DNA of 64,000 nucleotides from Bacteroidetes bacterium GWF2_41_31 (GTDB lineage Bacteria; Bacteroidota; Bacteroidia; Bacteroidales; F082): NCBI GenBank assembly GCA_001769215.1, contig MEOL01000026.1, positions 1 to 64,000 of the forward strand, read 5' to 3'. Shown piece by piece: positions 28,248 to 38,512 of this stretch (position 1 is its first letter; each line of letters starts with the position of its first letter). The notes under the pieces were generated by a model. It saw only the letters and a program-made list of their open reading frames with translations, ran no database searches and was not told where the DNA came from. The position numbers and the translations under genes were made by a program.

Positions 28248-30563
28248 CTATTCAACCAACACCTTACCCGTCCATTTTTGTCCGGAAGACTCTATCGTGA
28301 TCAAATACATACCCCGGCTAAGGTTTTCGACCGGAATACCAATCGAATTCGCCTCAGTGGATTGATTAAATAACCTGTGTCCGGCAAGATCGCTCAAAAT
28401 TACCCGGTTTGGCCCTTTTGCAAGCAATTCAACATGAAGTATATGGTGCGCCGGGTTAGGAAATAACTTCACTGGTTTTTCCATGTAGGTGGTGATACCA
28501 ACGCCCGTATCACAGGAAACCAGAGCTGTCCATCCCGGCTCAGACCCGGCAGCATCAGAGTAAAAGTGGATGGTTAACGCCCCCAACGTGCCTGATGATA
28601 GTATTGTTCCGGGAGATTCTGTTCCGCACCAGGTTCCCAAATGAGGTGAATTCATATCCGGGCCATCGAAAATTTCGAGGTAATCATAATTACAATTGGC
28701 TTCAAACTCTATATTAAATTCAAGAAACTCCAACTTAACCACTTTTTCCGTGTCAGCAGGATAAAATGTAAAGGTATGGTCCTGATTATGTGAATAGCTT
28801 TCAAATGGACCACCACTGTCATAAAACAAAGCGCTACAGGTTGTTGCCTGGCCTGTCCCCATATTATAGGCATCATAAACATGAATATATCCTTCTTTTA
28901 GCTCAGTATCCGAATCACCACTCAGGTCAGTAACTGCCAGCTTAACATTATAAATACCGGGTGTGTTGTATTTGATGCCAATGGGGTTTTCCAAAACGGA
29001 GGATGCGGGTGTCCCACCCTCAAAAGTCCAATTCCAGGAAACGATATCACCGCCAAAACTTTCATTACTAAAACTGATTGGTGAATTGGTTCCAATGGTG
29101 GTTCTGGTTGCAACAAAGTTGGCGGTAAGCATGGTAATAGGTTCTAACTGCACACCCAAAACGGTTGTTTGCCTGTCGTGTAAACTGATGGAGTTATAGC
29201 TTTTGGGGAAATACCCAACAGCGGAATAAGTGACATTGTAACTTCCTTCTTTTATAGGCCGGTGGTAATCGCCGACAGGCAATCCACTGTATACCCATGA
29301 ATTATTGTTATCATGACCATCCATGGTTACTTTTGCCTCGATGGGGTAACCGGTTAATTTGTCGGTAATCACACCCGTCAATCCAAACTGGCATTGTTCC
29401 ATGTAATTGATCAGGGACCGGTAATTGTATTCCCAGAAAGAGGGTAACTGGTTGGCCTGTGGTGTTTTTTGTGATGATATCTCTATTGTCAACTCACGAC
29501 AATAATGAAAATAATTCATATAATCCTGGCGGCCACCTGTGATGGTGTACCAGGCATAACCATTGGTGATACCATTGTTTAAATCGGTGAAGTAACCTGA
29601 ATTGCTGTTGGCGTGTACCGTGTCGACATATTCGCGACTAACGAACACCCACCAATCATTATCGGCCGAAAGCTGCGACCAGGTATCCCATGGATAATTG
29701 CATACTTCGGCCCCGCCATGAAAATTGCTCGACATAACAAAATGCTGGTTTTCAGCAAAATCCATAAAGGATACAGTTTCAACCTGATACGCATTCCCAT
29801 CCGGGTGAGGGCCATCGTCGGGGTCAGCATAATTGCGGTTTAAGTCGATACCATTGGCATTATAGCGCGTTGCACCAAAAACGGTATTGTTTCCCCCTGC
29901 AAAAGTACCATCGGGATTGGCCAGCGGATTAATCCAGATGTCGGTATTGTCGACCAGGTTGGTAATCCTCTGATCGACGCCATAGTTATTCAATAAGTAG
30001 TCGATATACCTTAGCATTAACACGTATCCGGTGAGTTCATCGCCATGAATGCTGGAAGTATACATAAACTGTGGCTCATTTTGGTCTACCCCCAATTGAT
30101 TGTTGATGTGGATAAAATACAAAGCCTTACCTTCGGTAGAATTTCCAATGGAAACCAATTCACACAAATTGGGGAAATCCGTTGCAAACTGCTGCATCAT
30201 GCTCACGTAAACATCCCAGGTGGGATAGGCGTCCCAATCATTCAGATCACGATCAGGAACTTTGGTTATCATTTTGGGCTGTTGCAGCATGGAAGGTGGA
30301 GTAACTAACCTAAAATCGATGTTCAGACTACGAAATTTTTCGAATTCTCTTTCGTTGGCATAGGCCACCACTTGCTCTCCCGATACTTGATCAATTGAGA
30401 TGATCTGTGAAAGTTCGTTGATGGCTTTTTCATCCTGTTTATCAATTGAAAAAGTAAACACGACTTCTTTTCTGTTTCCGGAAAGCGTTTTAAAATCAGG
30501 CTGAGCCATTAACGCACCAAGAAAAAATTGAGTTAATAATACTAAAAGGAATATCTTTTTCAT
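28248..30563 (-). CDS. M14 family zinc carboxypeptidase with PKD and CUB domains and T9SS tail
   Basis: 'SIHGDELTGYVLMLRYIDYLL', 'WINPLANPDGT', 'GIDLNRNYADP', 'ELTIEIS'; PKD 'WNWTFEGGTPASS'; CUB region. Confidence 0.9.
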   Translation of the reverse strand: MKKIFLLVLLTQFFLGALMAQPDFKTLSGNRKEVVFTFSIDKQDEKAINELSQIISIDQVSGEQVVAYANEREFEKFRSLNIDFRLVTPPSMLQQPKMITKVPDRDLNDWDAYPTWDVYVSMMQQFATDFPNLCELVSIGNSTEGKALYFIHINNQLGVDQNEPQFMYTSSIHGDELTGYVLMLRYIDYLLNNYGVDQRITNLVDNTDIWINPLANPDGTFAGGNNTVFGATRYNANGIDLNRNYADPDDGPHPDGNAYQVETVSFMDFAENQHFVMSSNFHGGAEVCNYPWDTWSQLSADNDWWVFVSREYVDTVHANSNSGYFTDLNNGITNGYAWYTITGGRQDYMNYFHYCRELTIEISSQKTPQANQLPSFWEYNYRSLINYMEQCQFGLTGVITDKLTGYPIEAKVTMDGHDNNNSWVYSGLPVGDYHRPIKEGSYNVTYSAVGYFPKSYNSISLHDRQTTVLGVQLEPITMLTANFVATRTTIGTNSPISFSNESFGGDIVSWNWTFEGGTPASSVLENPIGIKYNTPGIYNVKLAVTDLSGDSDTELKEGYIHVYDAYNMGTGQATTCSALFYDSGGPFESYSHNQDHTFTFYPADTEKVVKLEFLEFNIEFEANCNYDYLEIFDGPDMNSPHLGTWCGTESPGTILSSGTLGALTIHFYSDAAGSEPGWTALVSCDTGVGITTYMEKPVKLFPNPAHHILHVELLAKGPNRVILSDLAGHRLFNQSTEANSIGIPVENLSRGMYLITIESSGQKWTGKVLVE

Positions 30564-30638
30564 ACTTACTTTTTAACAAACGACCAATTGTGCAATTGAC
30601 ACGTATGATCCTACATTCGTTGCATACCTGATAACAAA

Positions 30639-31520
30639 TCAGACCACCAATATTTCTTCCAAGGCTTGTTGGATTTCGTCTTTTACGGGCACCAAGGGCA
30701 GTCTCAGGTAATTTTTACAAATACCCAAACTATTCAAAGCAGCTTTTATACCGGCCGGGTTTCCATCGGCAAAAAGCAAATCAATCACCGGTAACAGCTC
30801 ATAATGGATTGTTCTGGCCTTTTTAAAGTCACCTTTTAAGCAATCGGCTACCATCTGGCTGAATTCACGCGGCAAAGCGTTGGCAACCACCGAAATAACC
30901 CCTTCGGCACCCAATGCCATCATGGAATAGGTTAGTGCATCATCACCCGATAATACTGAAAATCCATCAGGTTTTTGGCGTATGATTTGCATTATTTGTC
31001 CCAAATCGCCTGAGGCTTCTTTTATTGCGATGATATTTTTAAAATCGTTGGCCAACTTAATAGTCGTATCTGCTGAAATATTGGAACTGGTACGTCCGGG
31101 AACATTGTACAAAATTACTGGCAAGGGTGAAGCTTTCGCAATGGCGGAAAAATGAGCATATAATCCACGTTGGTTGGGCTTGTTGTAATAAGGCGCCACC
31201 GATAAAATGGCATCGATCCCACTAAAATCAGTGTTCCTGATCTGATCAAGGATTGCCTGGGTATTGTTTCCACCCATGCCCATCACCAAAGGAATTTTTC
31301 CAACAATTCGGGATTTAACAAAAGTCATAACCGCCGACTTTTCCTCCGTTGTCAGCGTAACAGCTTCGCTGGTTGTACCCAACGCGACGATAAAATCAAC
31401 TTTTCCTTTTAACAGGTGTCCGAGCAGGTTATCAAGTGAATCATAGTCTATACTTCCGTCAAGGAAAAAAGGTGTGACGATGGCAACACCGGTTCCTTTT
31501 AGTTTTTTATTCATGGACAT
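30639..31520 (-). CDS. dapA: 4-hydroxy-tetrahydrodipicolinate synthase
   Basis: 'GTGVAIVTPF', 'GTTSEAVTLT', 'VAPYYNKPNQRGLYAHF', 'PVILYNVPGRTSSNIS', 'IKEASGD'. Confidence 0.95.
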   Translation of the reverse strand: MSMNKKLKGTGVAIVTPFFLDGSIDYDSLDNLLGHLLKGKVDFIVALGTTSEAVTLTTEEKSAVMTFVKSRIVGKIPLVMGMGGNNTQAILDQIRNTDFSGIDAILSVAPYYNKPNQRGLYAHFSAIAKASPLPVILYNVPGRTSSNISADTTIKLANDFKNIIAIKEASGDLGQIMQIIRQKPDGFSVLSGDDALTYSMMALGAEGVISVVANALPREFSQMVADCLKGDFKKARTIHYELLPVIDLLFADGNPAGIKAALNSLGICKNYLRLPLVPVKDEIQQALEEILVV

Positions 31521-32118
31521 TCAGTTTAATATTTTTTAAATAATGCACAAAATGATCTAATATAGATGACGAGGGATATTTCTGGTCATCCAATTCAAGC
31601 ATAAAATGAAACAGGTTTGAAAAAACGGGGTGATAAATACCTGCTTTTAAGGCTGCTGGTATCTGGCGCACCAATTGTTTATGCATCCCGGAATTACACC
31701 TGTTCATACTGATCAGAATATCGGCATTCATATTTGAAAACAATTCCGTCAGCCGTTTATTTGGTTGCCCCAGAAAAGTAAAATCGTTTAATGAAAAAAC
31801 GGGAACCTGATCCGATGATAAAGGTGGTTTTGTAACCCCGGTATACAATGCCAGTACAACTGCTTTCTTAAAATGCAACTTTGCCTGGGGCAGCAATTTC
31901 TCAATGCCGTTCAAGTCGGTGGATTGCCTGATACAAACCAATAAAACTACCGAACATTCTTCCATTGTCGCAGGGGTATGATGCAGAATACCGGCATCAC
32001 CACTGTCGAATTTCGTCAACAGGTCTTGCAGGGGCTTTTTTAACAGATTTATTATAACCAAAATAGCTTCTCTTATTAGGGTGTAAAAATAACAAGAATT
32101 TAACTGCAGGGTAAACAA
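31507..32118 (-). CDS. Conserved hypothetical protein (DUF6913-like)
   Basis: 'LNDFTFLGQPNKRLTELFSNMNADILISMNRC' pattern; overlaps dapA start. Confidence 0.55.
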   Translation of the reverse strand: MFTLQLNSCYFYTLIREAILVIINLLKKPLQDLLTKFDSGDAGILHHTPATMEECSVVLLVCIRQSTDLNGIEKLLPQAKLHFKKAVVLALYTGVTKPPLSSDQVPVFSLNDFTFLGQPNKRLTELFSNMNADILISMNRCNSGMHKQLVRQIPAALKAGIYHPVFSNLFHFMLELDDQKYPSSSILDHFVHYLKNIKLNVHE

Positions 32119-32124
32119 TCATTG

Positions 32125-32132
32125 TACCTTTG
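32125..32132 (+). promoter_or_regulatory. Candidate -7 element TACCTTTG
   Basis: TAnnTTTG 10 bp upstream of the ATG. Confidence 0.4.
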
Positions 32133-32141
32133 TCACATCTA

Positions 32142-32918
32142 ATGTTAAAAAATTTGATAAAAGTAACATTCTTAGGATCAGGGACTTCTCAAGGCGTTCC
32201 GGTTGTTGCCTGTTCATGCGCGGTGTGCCGGTCGACAAATATAAAGGATAACCGACTACGATCATCGGTACTCATCGAAACCAACGATCAGGTTTTGCTC
32301 ATTGATGCAGGCCCCGATTTCAGGTATCAAATGCTCAGAAGCGGAGCTTCAAGACTGGATGCCATTTTGATTACCCATGCACACCGTGACCACATTGCAG
32401 GATTAGATGATGTGAGGTCATTTAATTTTATCTATCGGAAACCAATGGATATTTACGTTTCCGAAAAAGACCAAAGTGAAATCAGGCTTGAGTTTTCGTA
32501 TGCCTTTGGTGAGGCTGATTATCCCGGACTTCCAAAATATAACCTGCATACAATTACTGATGAACCATTTAACATCAATGGAACAACCATCACCCCATTG
32601 AGGGTACTTCACCGAAGCATGGAGGTGTATGGATTCCGAATTGGCGATTTCGCATATATTACCGACACCAATTATATTCCCGGATCGACACTGGCGCAAT
32701 TGGATGGGGTAAAATACATGGTGGTAAGCGCGATCAGAAAGGAACCGCATGTTTCACATTATAACCTGGAACAGGCTGTGAACGTGCTAAAATTTATCAA
32801 TCCTGAAATAGGCTACATCACACATCTGAGCCATCTCATGGGTTTTCATGAGGAAGTAGAAAAAGAATTGCCTCCGGAAATCCGGCTGGCCTATGATGGA
32901 TTAGAGCTTATTCTGTAG
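32142..32918 (+). CDS. MBL fold metallohydrolase (PhnP-like)
   Basis: 'FLGSGTSQGVPVVACSCAVC', 'LITHAHRDHIAGLDDVR', 'HLSHLMG'; ATG at 32142. Confidence 0.9.
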   Translation: MLKNLIKVTFLGSGTSQGVPVVACSCAVCRSTNIKDNRLRSSVLIETNDQVLLIDAGPDFRYQMLRSGASRLDAILITHAHRDHIAGLDDVRSFNFIYRKPMDIYVSEKDQSEIRLEFSYAFGEADYPGLPKYNLHTITDEPFNINGTTITPLRVLHRSMEVYGFRIGDFAYITDTNYIPGSTLAQLDGVKYMVVSAIRKEPHVSHYNLEQAVNVLKFINPEIGYITHLSHLMGFHEEVEKELPPEIRLAYDGLELIL

Positions 32919-32945
32919 AACTCTTTTTTAAGTTGATACTAAGAA

Positions 32946-33243
32946 AAATGGGGTATCCGATCATCTCTCGTGCAGATTTTTGATGTTATCTCAGATTTTA
33001 CAATATAACAGTTGCTTAAACATAAGGGGGTTTTTATTACAGCCGGCTAAAGCCAGGCTGCAAGGAATGGAATTTATTGTGGTTTATTCATCTACAAAGA
33101 ATGTGTTTATTGGACATCCATTGCAGCCGGATTTATCCGACTGCAAGTCGATCAGATTTATTCCTTAATTTCCAGGTATTTGTTGTATATTTCTTCCAAC
33201 AAAGTTAATTATTATTTACGGGAGATGATCGGATACCCCATTT
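32946..33243. mobile_element. Candidate MITE-like element with 26-bp terminal inverted repeats
   Basis: AAATGGGGTATCCGATCATCTCTCGT (32946-32971) vs ACGGGAGATGATCGGATACCCCATTT (33218-33243), 25/26 inverted match; no credible CDS inside. Confidence 0.6.
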
Positions 33244-33277
33244 AAAGTAATTTGTATTGATCCAGCTTTTAAAAAAT

Positions 33278-35245
33278 TTAGAAATTATCTTTGATTGTTA
33301 TCGCCGTGCGCCGGTTCATGGCCCTGCCCTGCTCGTTTTGGTTGGTGGCCAGTGGTTTGGTATCTCCCACTCCCTCCGATGTGATCCTCCCGGATTCAAT
33401 TCCGTGGTTTACCAGGTAGGCAAGCACTGACTTGGCACGCTTCCTCGATAGTTCAAGATTAAAAGACGCAGTCCCGATACTATCGGTATGCCCGGTAACC
33501 AGAACGCCAATAGTTGGGTTATCCAAAAGAAAATTGGCCAGGCGATCCAGCTCTGGCTTCGAGGGAGGCAATAATTTGTCGCTGTTAAAATTGAAAAAGA
33601 TATTGTTTAGGTTCATAGAAACACCTGACTTAACAGGCTGAAGAGCGTACACTTTATCGATATGGGGTTTATTGGAAGTGTTTTCAATTACTATCTGCTC
33701 CGAATAAAACAGGTATCCTTTCTTTGAAATATGAAAGGTATAGTTGTTTTTTGGATTTAAAACAACCAAAAACTCACCTGTAATCGGATCCGTTTTTAGG
33801 TTTATTTGTTCAATCACCGCGGGAAGTGTCAGTATCTCCACCTCAGCTTCCAATGGCTTGCCTGTCATTTTATCCACCACAATTCCGGCCAGTAACACTA
33901 TGGATTGCGGAGCCACCGTTTTCGGGATCGGGAAGTCCCAAATATCCATACCACCCATTCCGCCTTCACGATTTGAAGAAATCCAACCATGCGTACCCAT
34001 CAGGTTTACAAACAGGTTCACTTCATCATAGCTGGTGTTGATCGGAACGCCCATATTTCTGGCTCCGCTCCACCTGCCGGCTTCATCCTTTTTAACGAAA
34101 TACATGTCATAGCCTCCCAAACCGGGATGACCGTTTGACGAAAAATAAAGTGTCTGTCCATCACCATGGATAAAAGGTGCCATTTCATCACCTGCCGTGT
34201 TGATGCTATCGCCTAAGTTAACCGGTGTGCCCCATCCCTTTTCAGGAATATAATTCGATTTCCAGATGTCAGCACCTCCTTTTCCACCCTCTCGTTTGGA
34301 AGTAAAATAAATTGTTGTTCCATCCGCTGAAATCACAGGTTGCGATTCCCATCCCGTTGTATTGATGCGCGCGTTAAAGGCCACCGGGGTTTGCCAGGAT
34401 TGACCGATCCTGTTGGAGTAATAAATATCGCAACTTCCTTTGCCATCAGGCCAATAACAACCTGTGAACAACATGCTGCGCCCGTCAGCACTCATACTCA
34501 TTCCACCGGCATTGTATCCGTCAGCCCAGGGAAGCTGCATGGCTTGAGGCCGGGTCCAGGAGGTATCCGTATAATGGGCTACAAAAAATCCTTCGGCGTA
34601 CATTTCCTTACCTTCAATTAGTGTATCACGGCGGGTTTTTCTGGTGATCACCATCATTTGATCGTCAGCCGTTAAAAAATTGACAAACTCATCAGACGAT
34701 GTATTCATGATTTTGCCTGTATTTTTTATATTAACATCTGACGGCTCTGACTCAAGTTTCGAAGCTACGAGGGTTATTTTTAACGCTTTGGAAACCACAC
34801 TATTTTGGATGGAATCCAGATGATTGAGCGCTTGATAGCTCTTATAGTACTTTGCCGCGAGCCGATAGTCCGCAACATCGTAAGCCAATGTGCCCATGGA
34901 AAAGTACATCTGAGGATATTTTAAAGAATCGATAGAAAAGGCCCTTTGAAAAGCGGCAAGTGCTTTATCAGGATGCTGCCCCTCCTGCCACATTTCTGCC
35001 AAAAAAAGCCATCCCTCGATAAAATTTTCATCTATTTTTAATGCCTGCTTCAAGGCGTCAATAGCTAGTTCAGGGTTTCGTTGGATGGCATGTTGCTCTG
35101 CCTGATTGTATAGTTTCTGTGCCTTTTTACTCCGGGTAGATAAGTTTAGCTCCTGCCCATAAAGTCCGGTGACAGTAACCACGACAACCAGAAAAATGAC
35201 TGCCATCGCTCTTAACATTCGTGCAATTTTATCCGGTTCCTTCAT
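33278..35245 (-). CDS. OmpA family protein with TPR and PD40/WD40-like beta-propeller repeats
   Basis: TPR N-terminus, 'PVISADGTTIYFTSKREGGKGGADIWKS', C-terminal 'VTGHTDSIGTASFNLELSRKRAKSVLAYL'. Confidence 0.9.
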   Translation of the reverse strand: MKEPDKIARMLRAMAVIFLVVVVTVTGLYGQELNLSTRSKKAQKLYNQAEQHAIQRNPELAIDALKQALKIDENFIEGWLFLAEMWQEGQHPDKALAAFQRAFSIDSLKYPQMYFSMGTLAYDVADYRLAAKYYKSYQALNHLDSIQNSVVSKALKITLVASKLESEPSDVNIKNTGKIMNTSSDEFVNFLTADDQMMVITRKTRRDTLIEGKEMYAEGFFVAHYTDTSWTRPQAMQLPWADGYNAGGMSMSADGRSMLFTGCYWPDGKGSCDIYYSNRIGQSWQTPVAFNARINTTGWESQPVISADGTTIYFTSKREGGKGGADIWKSNYIPEKGWGTPVNLGDSINTAGDEMAPFIHGDGQTLYFSSNGHPGLGGYDMYFVKKDEAGRWSGARNMGVPINTSYDEVNLFVNLMGTHGWISSNREGGMGGMDIWDFPIPKTVAPQSIVLLAGIVVDKMTGKPLEAEVEILTLPAVIEQINLKTDPITGEFLVVLNPKNNYTFHISKKGYLFYSEQIVIENTSNKPHIDKVYALQPVKSGVSMNLNNIFFNFNSDKLLPPSKPELDRLANFLLDNPTIGVLVTGHTDSIGTASFNLELSRKRAKSVLAYLVNHGIESGRITSEGVGDTKPLATNQNEQGRAMNRRTAITIKDNF

Positions 35246-35440
35246 TTATTTTGATACTCAAAAACATAAACTACCTAAGACCAACAATTCTGAGATATTT
35301 TTTAATAATTGAGGCTAAAGTATATTAAATCGGGGTTTTTTGCGTTTTTTCAACAGGGATTTTGTTAATAAAATAACTTACCCCGGCCAAACCACGATGG
35401 TGCAAAGTTTAGTTTTACTCTATTTTAGATCCGAATTCAA

Positions 35441-38400
35441 ATGAAGTTAAAATCACTGATTCCCTTTACTTTCTTTTTCATTTTCCTGATTATTAACAGC
35501 ATCCCTGCACAGGAAACGGTCTATCGGATGCCTCCTTCAGAAACCTACCGCAACGCGCTGACGTTGTTTGAACAACAGAACTATGGCGCTGCCAGACAAA
35601 TGTTTGCACAGGCAATGCAGGAAGAAAAAGACAAGCAAGGGGCCTTTTTTGAAAATGCGGCCTATTACAGCATCGTTTGTGCCGTAGAACTTGAAGACAA
35701 GGATGCTTATAATCAGGCGTTGATTTTCGCTGCAACCTACCCAGGAAGTGCCTGGATACCTTCCATTCATTTTCAATTGGGTCAGCTCCTGTTTAAGGAC
35801 AAAAAATACGATGATGCATTGGAAATGTTTCAACAAATTTCACCACAGCAATTAACGGCAGATCAACGGACTGAGTATTATTACCAAATTGGTTACAGTC
35901 AAATGAAGTTAAACAGGTACGACGCAGCCATTGCTAATTTCACCAAAATAACCGGATCAAAAACAGAATACGGCAGGGCTGCTAACTACTACTACGCCCA
36001 CCTGCAATATATGAAGGGCAACTATGATGAGGCATTGAAGGGATTTAAAGCCATCGAAAACGACAGGAGATTTAAAAAATACGTGCCCAACTACCTCATG
36101 CATATTTATTATATCCAGGGACAATTTGAAAAAGTGGTTGACGAAGGGAAACTCTATTTTGAATCGGCAGACAAAACCACCAGGAAGGAGTTGGCCCGGT
36201 TGCTTGGAAATGCCTATTACAACCTCAAAGATTATAAACATGCGTTGGAATATTATACCGAATATGAAAACGGGGGCAGGCATGACCAGAGCCCCGGCGA
36301 ACAATACCGTATCGGGTATACTAAATTTGTGAATGGCAAGGAAGCCGCTGCCATCCCCAATTTCCAGGAAGCAACCAAGGAAGGCGGTACCATGGAACAA
36401 AATGCCTGGTATCATTTAGGATTTTGCTATTTGTCAACCGATCAGCAGAAGTTTGCACAAAATGCGTTTTTAAAGGCATACAAACTGAAAAACGATCCAC
36501 TGCTAACCGCTGACGCGTTATTTAATTATGTTAAAACAACCATTACACTGGGCGGCGATCCATATAACGACCCGGTGAGTACCATCGAAGAATTTATAAA
36601 AGAAAACCCGGGAACATCAGAATCGAACCAGGCATACACCCTGCTTTCACAATTGTATTTAAGCAGTCGCAACTACGATGCCGCTATCCTGTCGATTGAA
36701 AAAACCAATCGGCCAGACAAACAATTACAGAAGGTTTATCAGCAAATAACTTACAATCAGGGAATAGAATGTTTTAATCGGGGTGCTTACAACGATGCAC
36801 TGAGTTATTTTGAGAAATCGCAGACTTATCCCATTGATGGACGACTCATGGCCTTAAGCATGTTTTGGCAAGGCGACACCTATTACAGATTAAAGCAATT
36901 TGACCTGGCCATGCGAAAATTTTCAGCCTTTCTAAAAATGCGTGAAGCCGGTCAAACTGATTTGATGTCGACGGCCCAATATAACATGGCTTATGCCTCT
37001 TTTAACCAGAAGGATTACTCCCTTGCTATTCGTGATTTTGAAAAATTCCTCTCCGGTTCGCCGGCACAGAAAAATCTGATAGCAGATGCCTGGTTAAGAC
37101 TTGCTGACAGCTATTTTATCTTAAAGCAGTATTCCACAGCCATGCAATGGTATCGAAAGGTGATCGATGCGAACAGCCGTGATGCTGATTATGCTTTATA
37201 CCAATTAGCTACCTGTTATGGATCGGCGGGTAATTTTCAGCAAAAAACAAATTCCCTAACCCAACTCACCGAACGGTACAAAGCATCGAATTATTACGAT
37301 GATGCCTTGTACGAAACAGCTTCTACTTACCTGATTATGAATGATCAAAGACTGGCAATCAACTATTTTAACCGATTGGTAAAGGAAAAGCCAACCAGCA
37401 ACCTGGCAAAAAAAGCCCTGGTGAAAATGGGCTTTCTTTATTACAAGAACAACCAGTTTGAAGAGGCCATAAAAGTTCTTAAACAGGTTGTAGACCGGTA
37501 TCCTGCTTCATTGGAAGCCAAAGAAGCGCTGAATACGCTACAAAGTATATTCATGGACATGGGAAAAGTTGATCAATACTTAACCTATGCCAAGGGCCTC
37601 GACTTCGTTCAAATCTCCACCAGTCAGGAAGACTCGCTGACGTTCACCTCAGGGGAAAACTATTATCTAAACAATGAATGCGACAAGGCCATTCCTTTGT
37701 TAAATAAGTATGTGGAACAATATCCAAACGGAGGATTCGTGCTCACAGCTTATCATGAGCTCACGCAGTGCTTGGAAAAAACAGGGAAAAATCAGGAGGC
37801 ACTGGTTCTTTATGAAAAGATTGCTTCGTTACCCGAAAACCAATATACCGCTGAAGCACTGGTAAAATCAGCCAGAGCAGCTTTTGCCGGTGGTGATTAT
37901 GGTAAATCGCAGTTGTATTACGGGCGGCTTTCAGAAATGGATAACAATTCTTCGATGTGGCTCGAATCACTCGACGGCGTGATGCAGAGCGCCTACCTTA
38001 ATGGTGATAATCCGGGAGCCAAAAAAGCCGCAACAGAGTTGTTGATGACCGAAAGGGTGGGTAACGATCAGATTATTAACGCTCATTTTTTATTGGGCAA
38101 AATAGCCATGTCGGAAAACAATCAGGCCCAGGCCTTAAAAGAGTTTACTATCACCACCAATCTATCCGCCGGAGAAAAAGGAGCCGAATCGAAGTACCAT
38201 GTGGCACTGATCAACTACCGTGCAAACAAACTTGAAGAGGCTGAAAACGAGGTGTATGAACTTTCTGAAAAATATCCCTCCTCCGATTACTGGATTGCCA
38301 AAGCCTTTATCCTGCTGGCAGATATTTATGTTGGCCGCGACAATATTTTTCAGGCTGAACAAACGCTACAAAGCGTGATAGAAAATTATAAAGGGGAGGA

Positions 38401-38512
38401 TCTTAAAAAAATAGCCGTTGAAAAGCTTGAGCGTCTTCGGAAACTGAATGAGGATAGAAATGCAAAAACCGATAACGAAAATATTGAAGATAATGAAAAT
38501 GAGACAAAATAG
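35441..38512 (+). CDS. Tetratricopeptide repeat protein
   Basis: Signal peptide and many TPR units over 1023 aa. Confidence 0.9.
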   Translation: MKLKSLIPFTFFFIFLIINSIPAQETVYRMPPSETYRNALTLFEQQNYGAARQMFAQAMQEEKDKQGAFFENAAYYSIVCAVELEDKDAYNQALIFAATYPGSAWIPSIHFQLGQLLFKDKKYDDALEMFQQISPQQLTADQRTEYYYQIGYSQMKLNRYDAAIANFTKITGSKTEYGRAANYYYAHLQYMKGNYDEALKGFKAIENDRRFKKYVPNYLMHIYYIQGQFEKVVDEGKLYFESADKTTRKELARLLGNAYYNLKDYKHALEYYTEYENGGRHDQSPGEQYRIGYTKFVNGKEAAAIPNFQEATKEGGTMEQNAWYHLGFCYLSTDQQKFAQNAFLKAYKLKNDPLLTADALFNYVKTTITLGGDPYNDPVSTIEEFIKENPGTSESNQAYTLLSQLYLSSRNYDAAILSIEKTNRPDKQLQKVYQQITYNQGIECFNRGAYNDALSYFEKSQTYPIDGRLMALSMFWQGDTYYRLKQFDLAMRKFSAFLKMREAGQTDLMSTAQYNMAYASFNQKDYSLAIRDFEKFLSGSPAQKNLIADAWLRLADSYFILKQYSTAMQWYRKVIDANSRDADYALYQLATCYGSAGNFQQKTNSLTQLTERYKASNYYDDALYETASTYLIMNDQRLAINYFNRLVKEKPTSNLAKKALVKMGFLYYKNNQFEEAIKVLKQVVDRYPASLEAKEALNTLQSIFMDMGKVDQYLTYAKGLDFVQISTSQEDSLTFTSGENYYLNNECDKAIPLLNKYVEQYPNGGFVLTAYHELTQCLEKTGKNQEALVLYEKIASLPENQYTAEALVKSARAAFAGGDYGKSQLYYGRLSEMDNNSSMWLESLDGVMQSAYLNGDNPGAKKAATELLMTERVGNDQIINAHFLLGKIAMSENNQAQALKEFTITTNLSAGEKGAESKYHVALINYRANKLEEAENEVYELSEKYPSSDYWIAKAFILLADIYVGRDNIFQAEQTLQSVIENYKGEDLKKIAVEKLERLRKLNEDRNAKTDNENIEDNENETK

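Noticed and set aside
32980-33168. 62-aa ORF inside the MITE-like element
   Set aside because: No recognisable domain; contains the repeat arms themselves.
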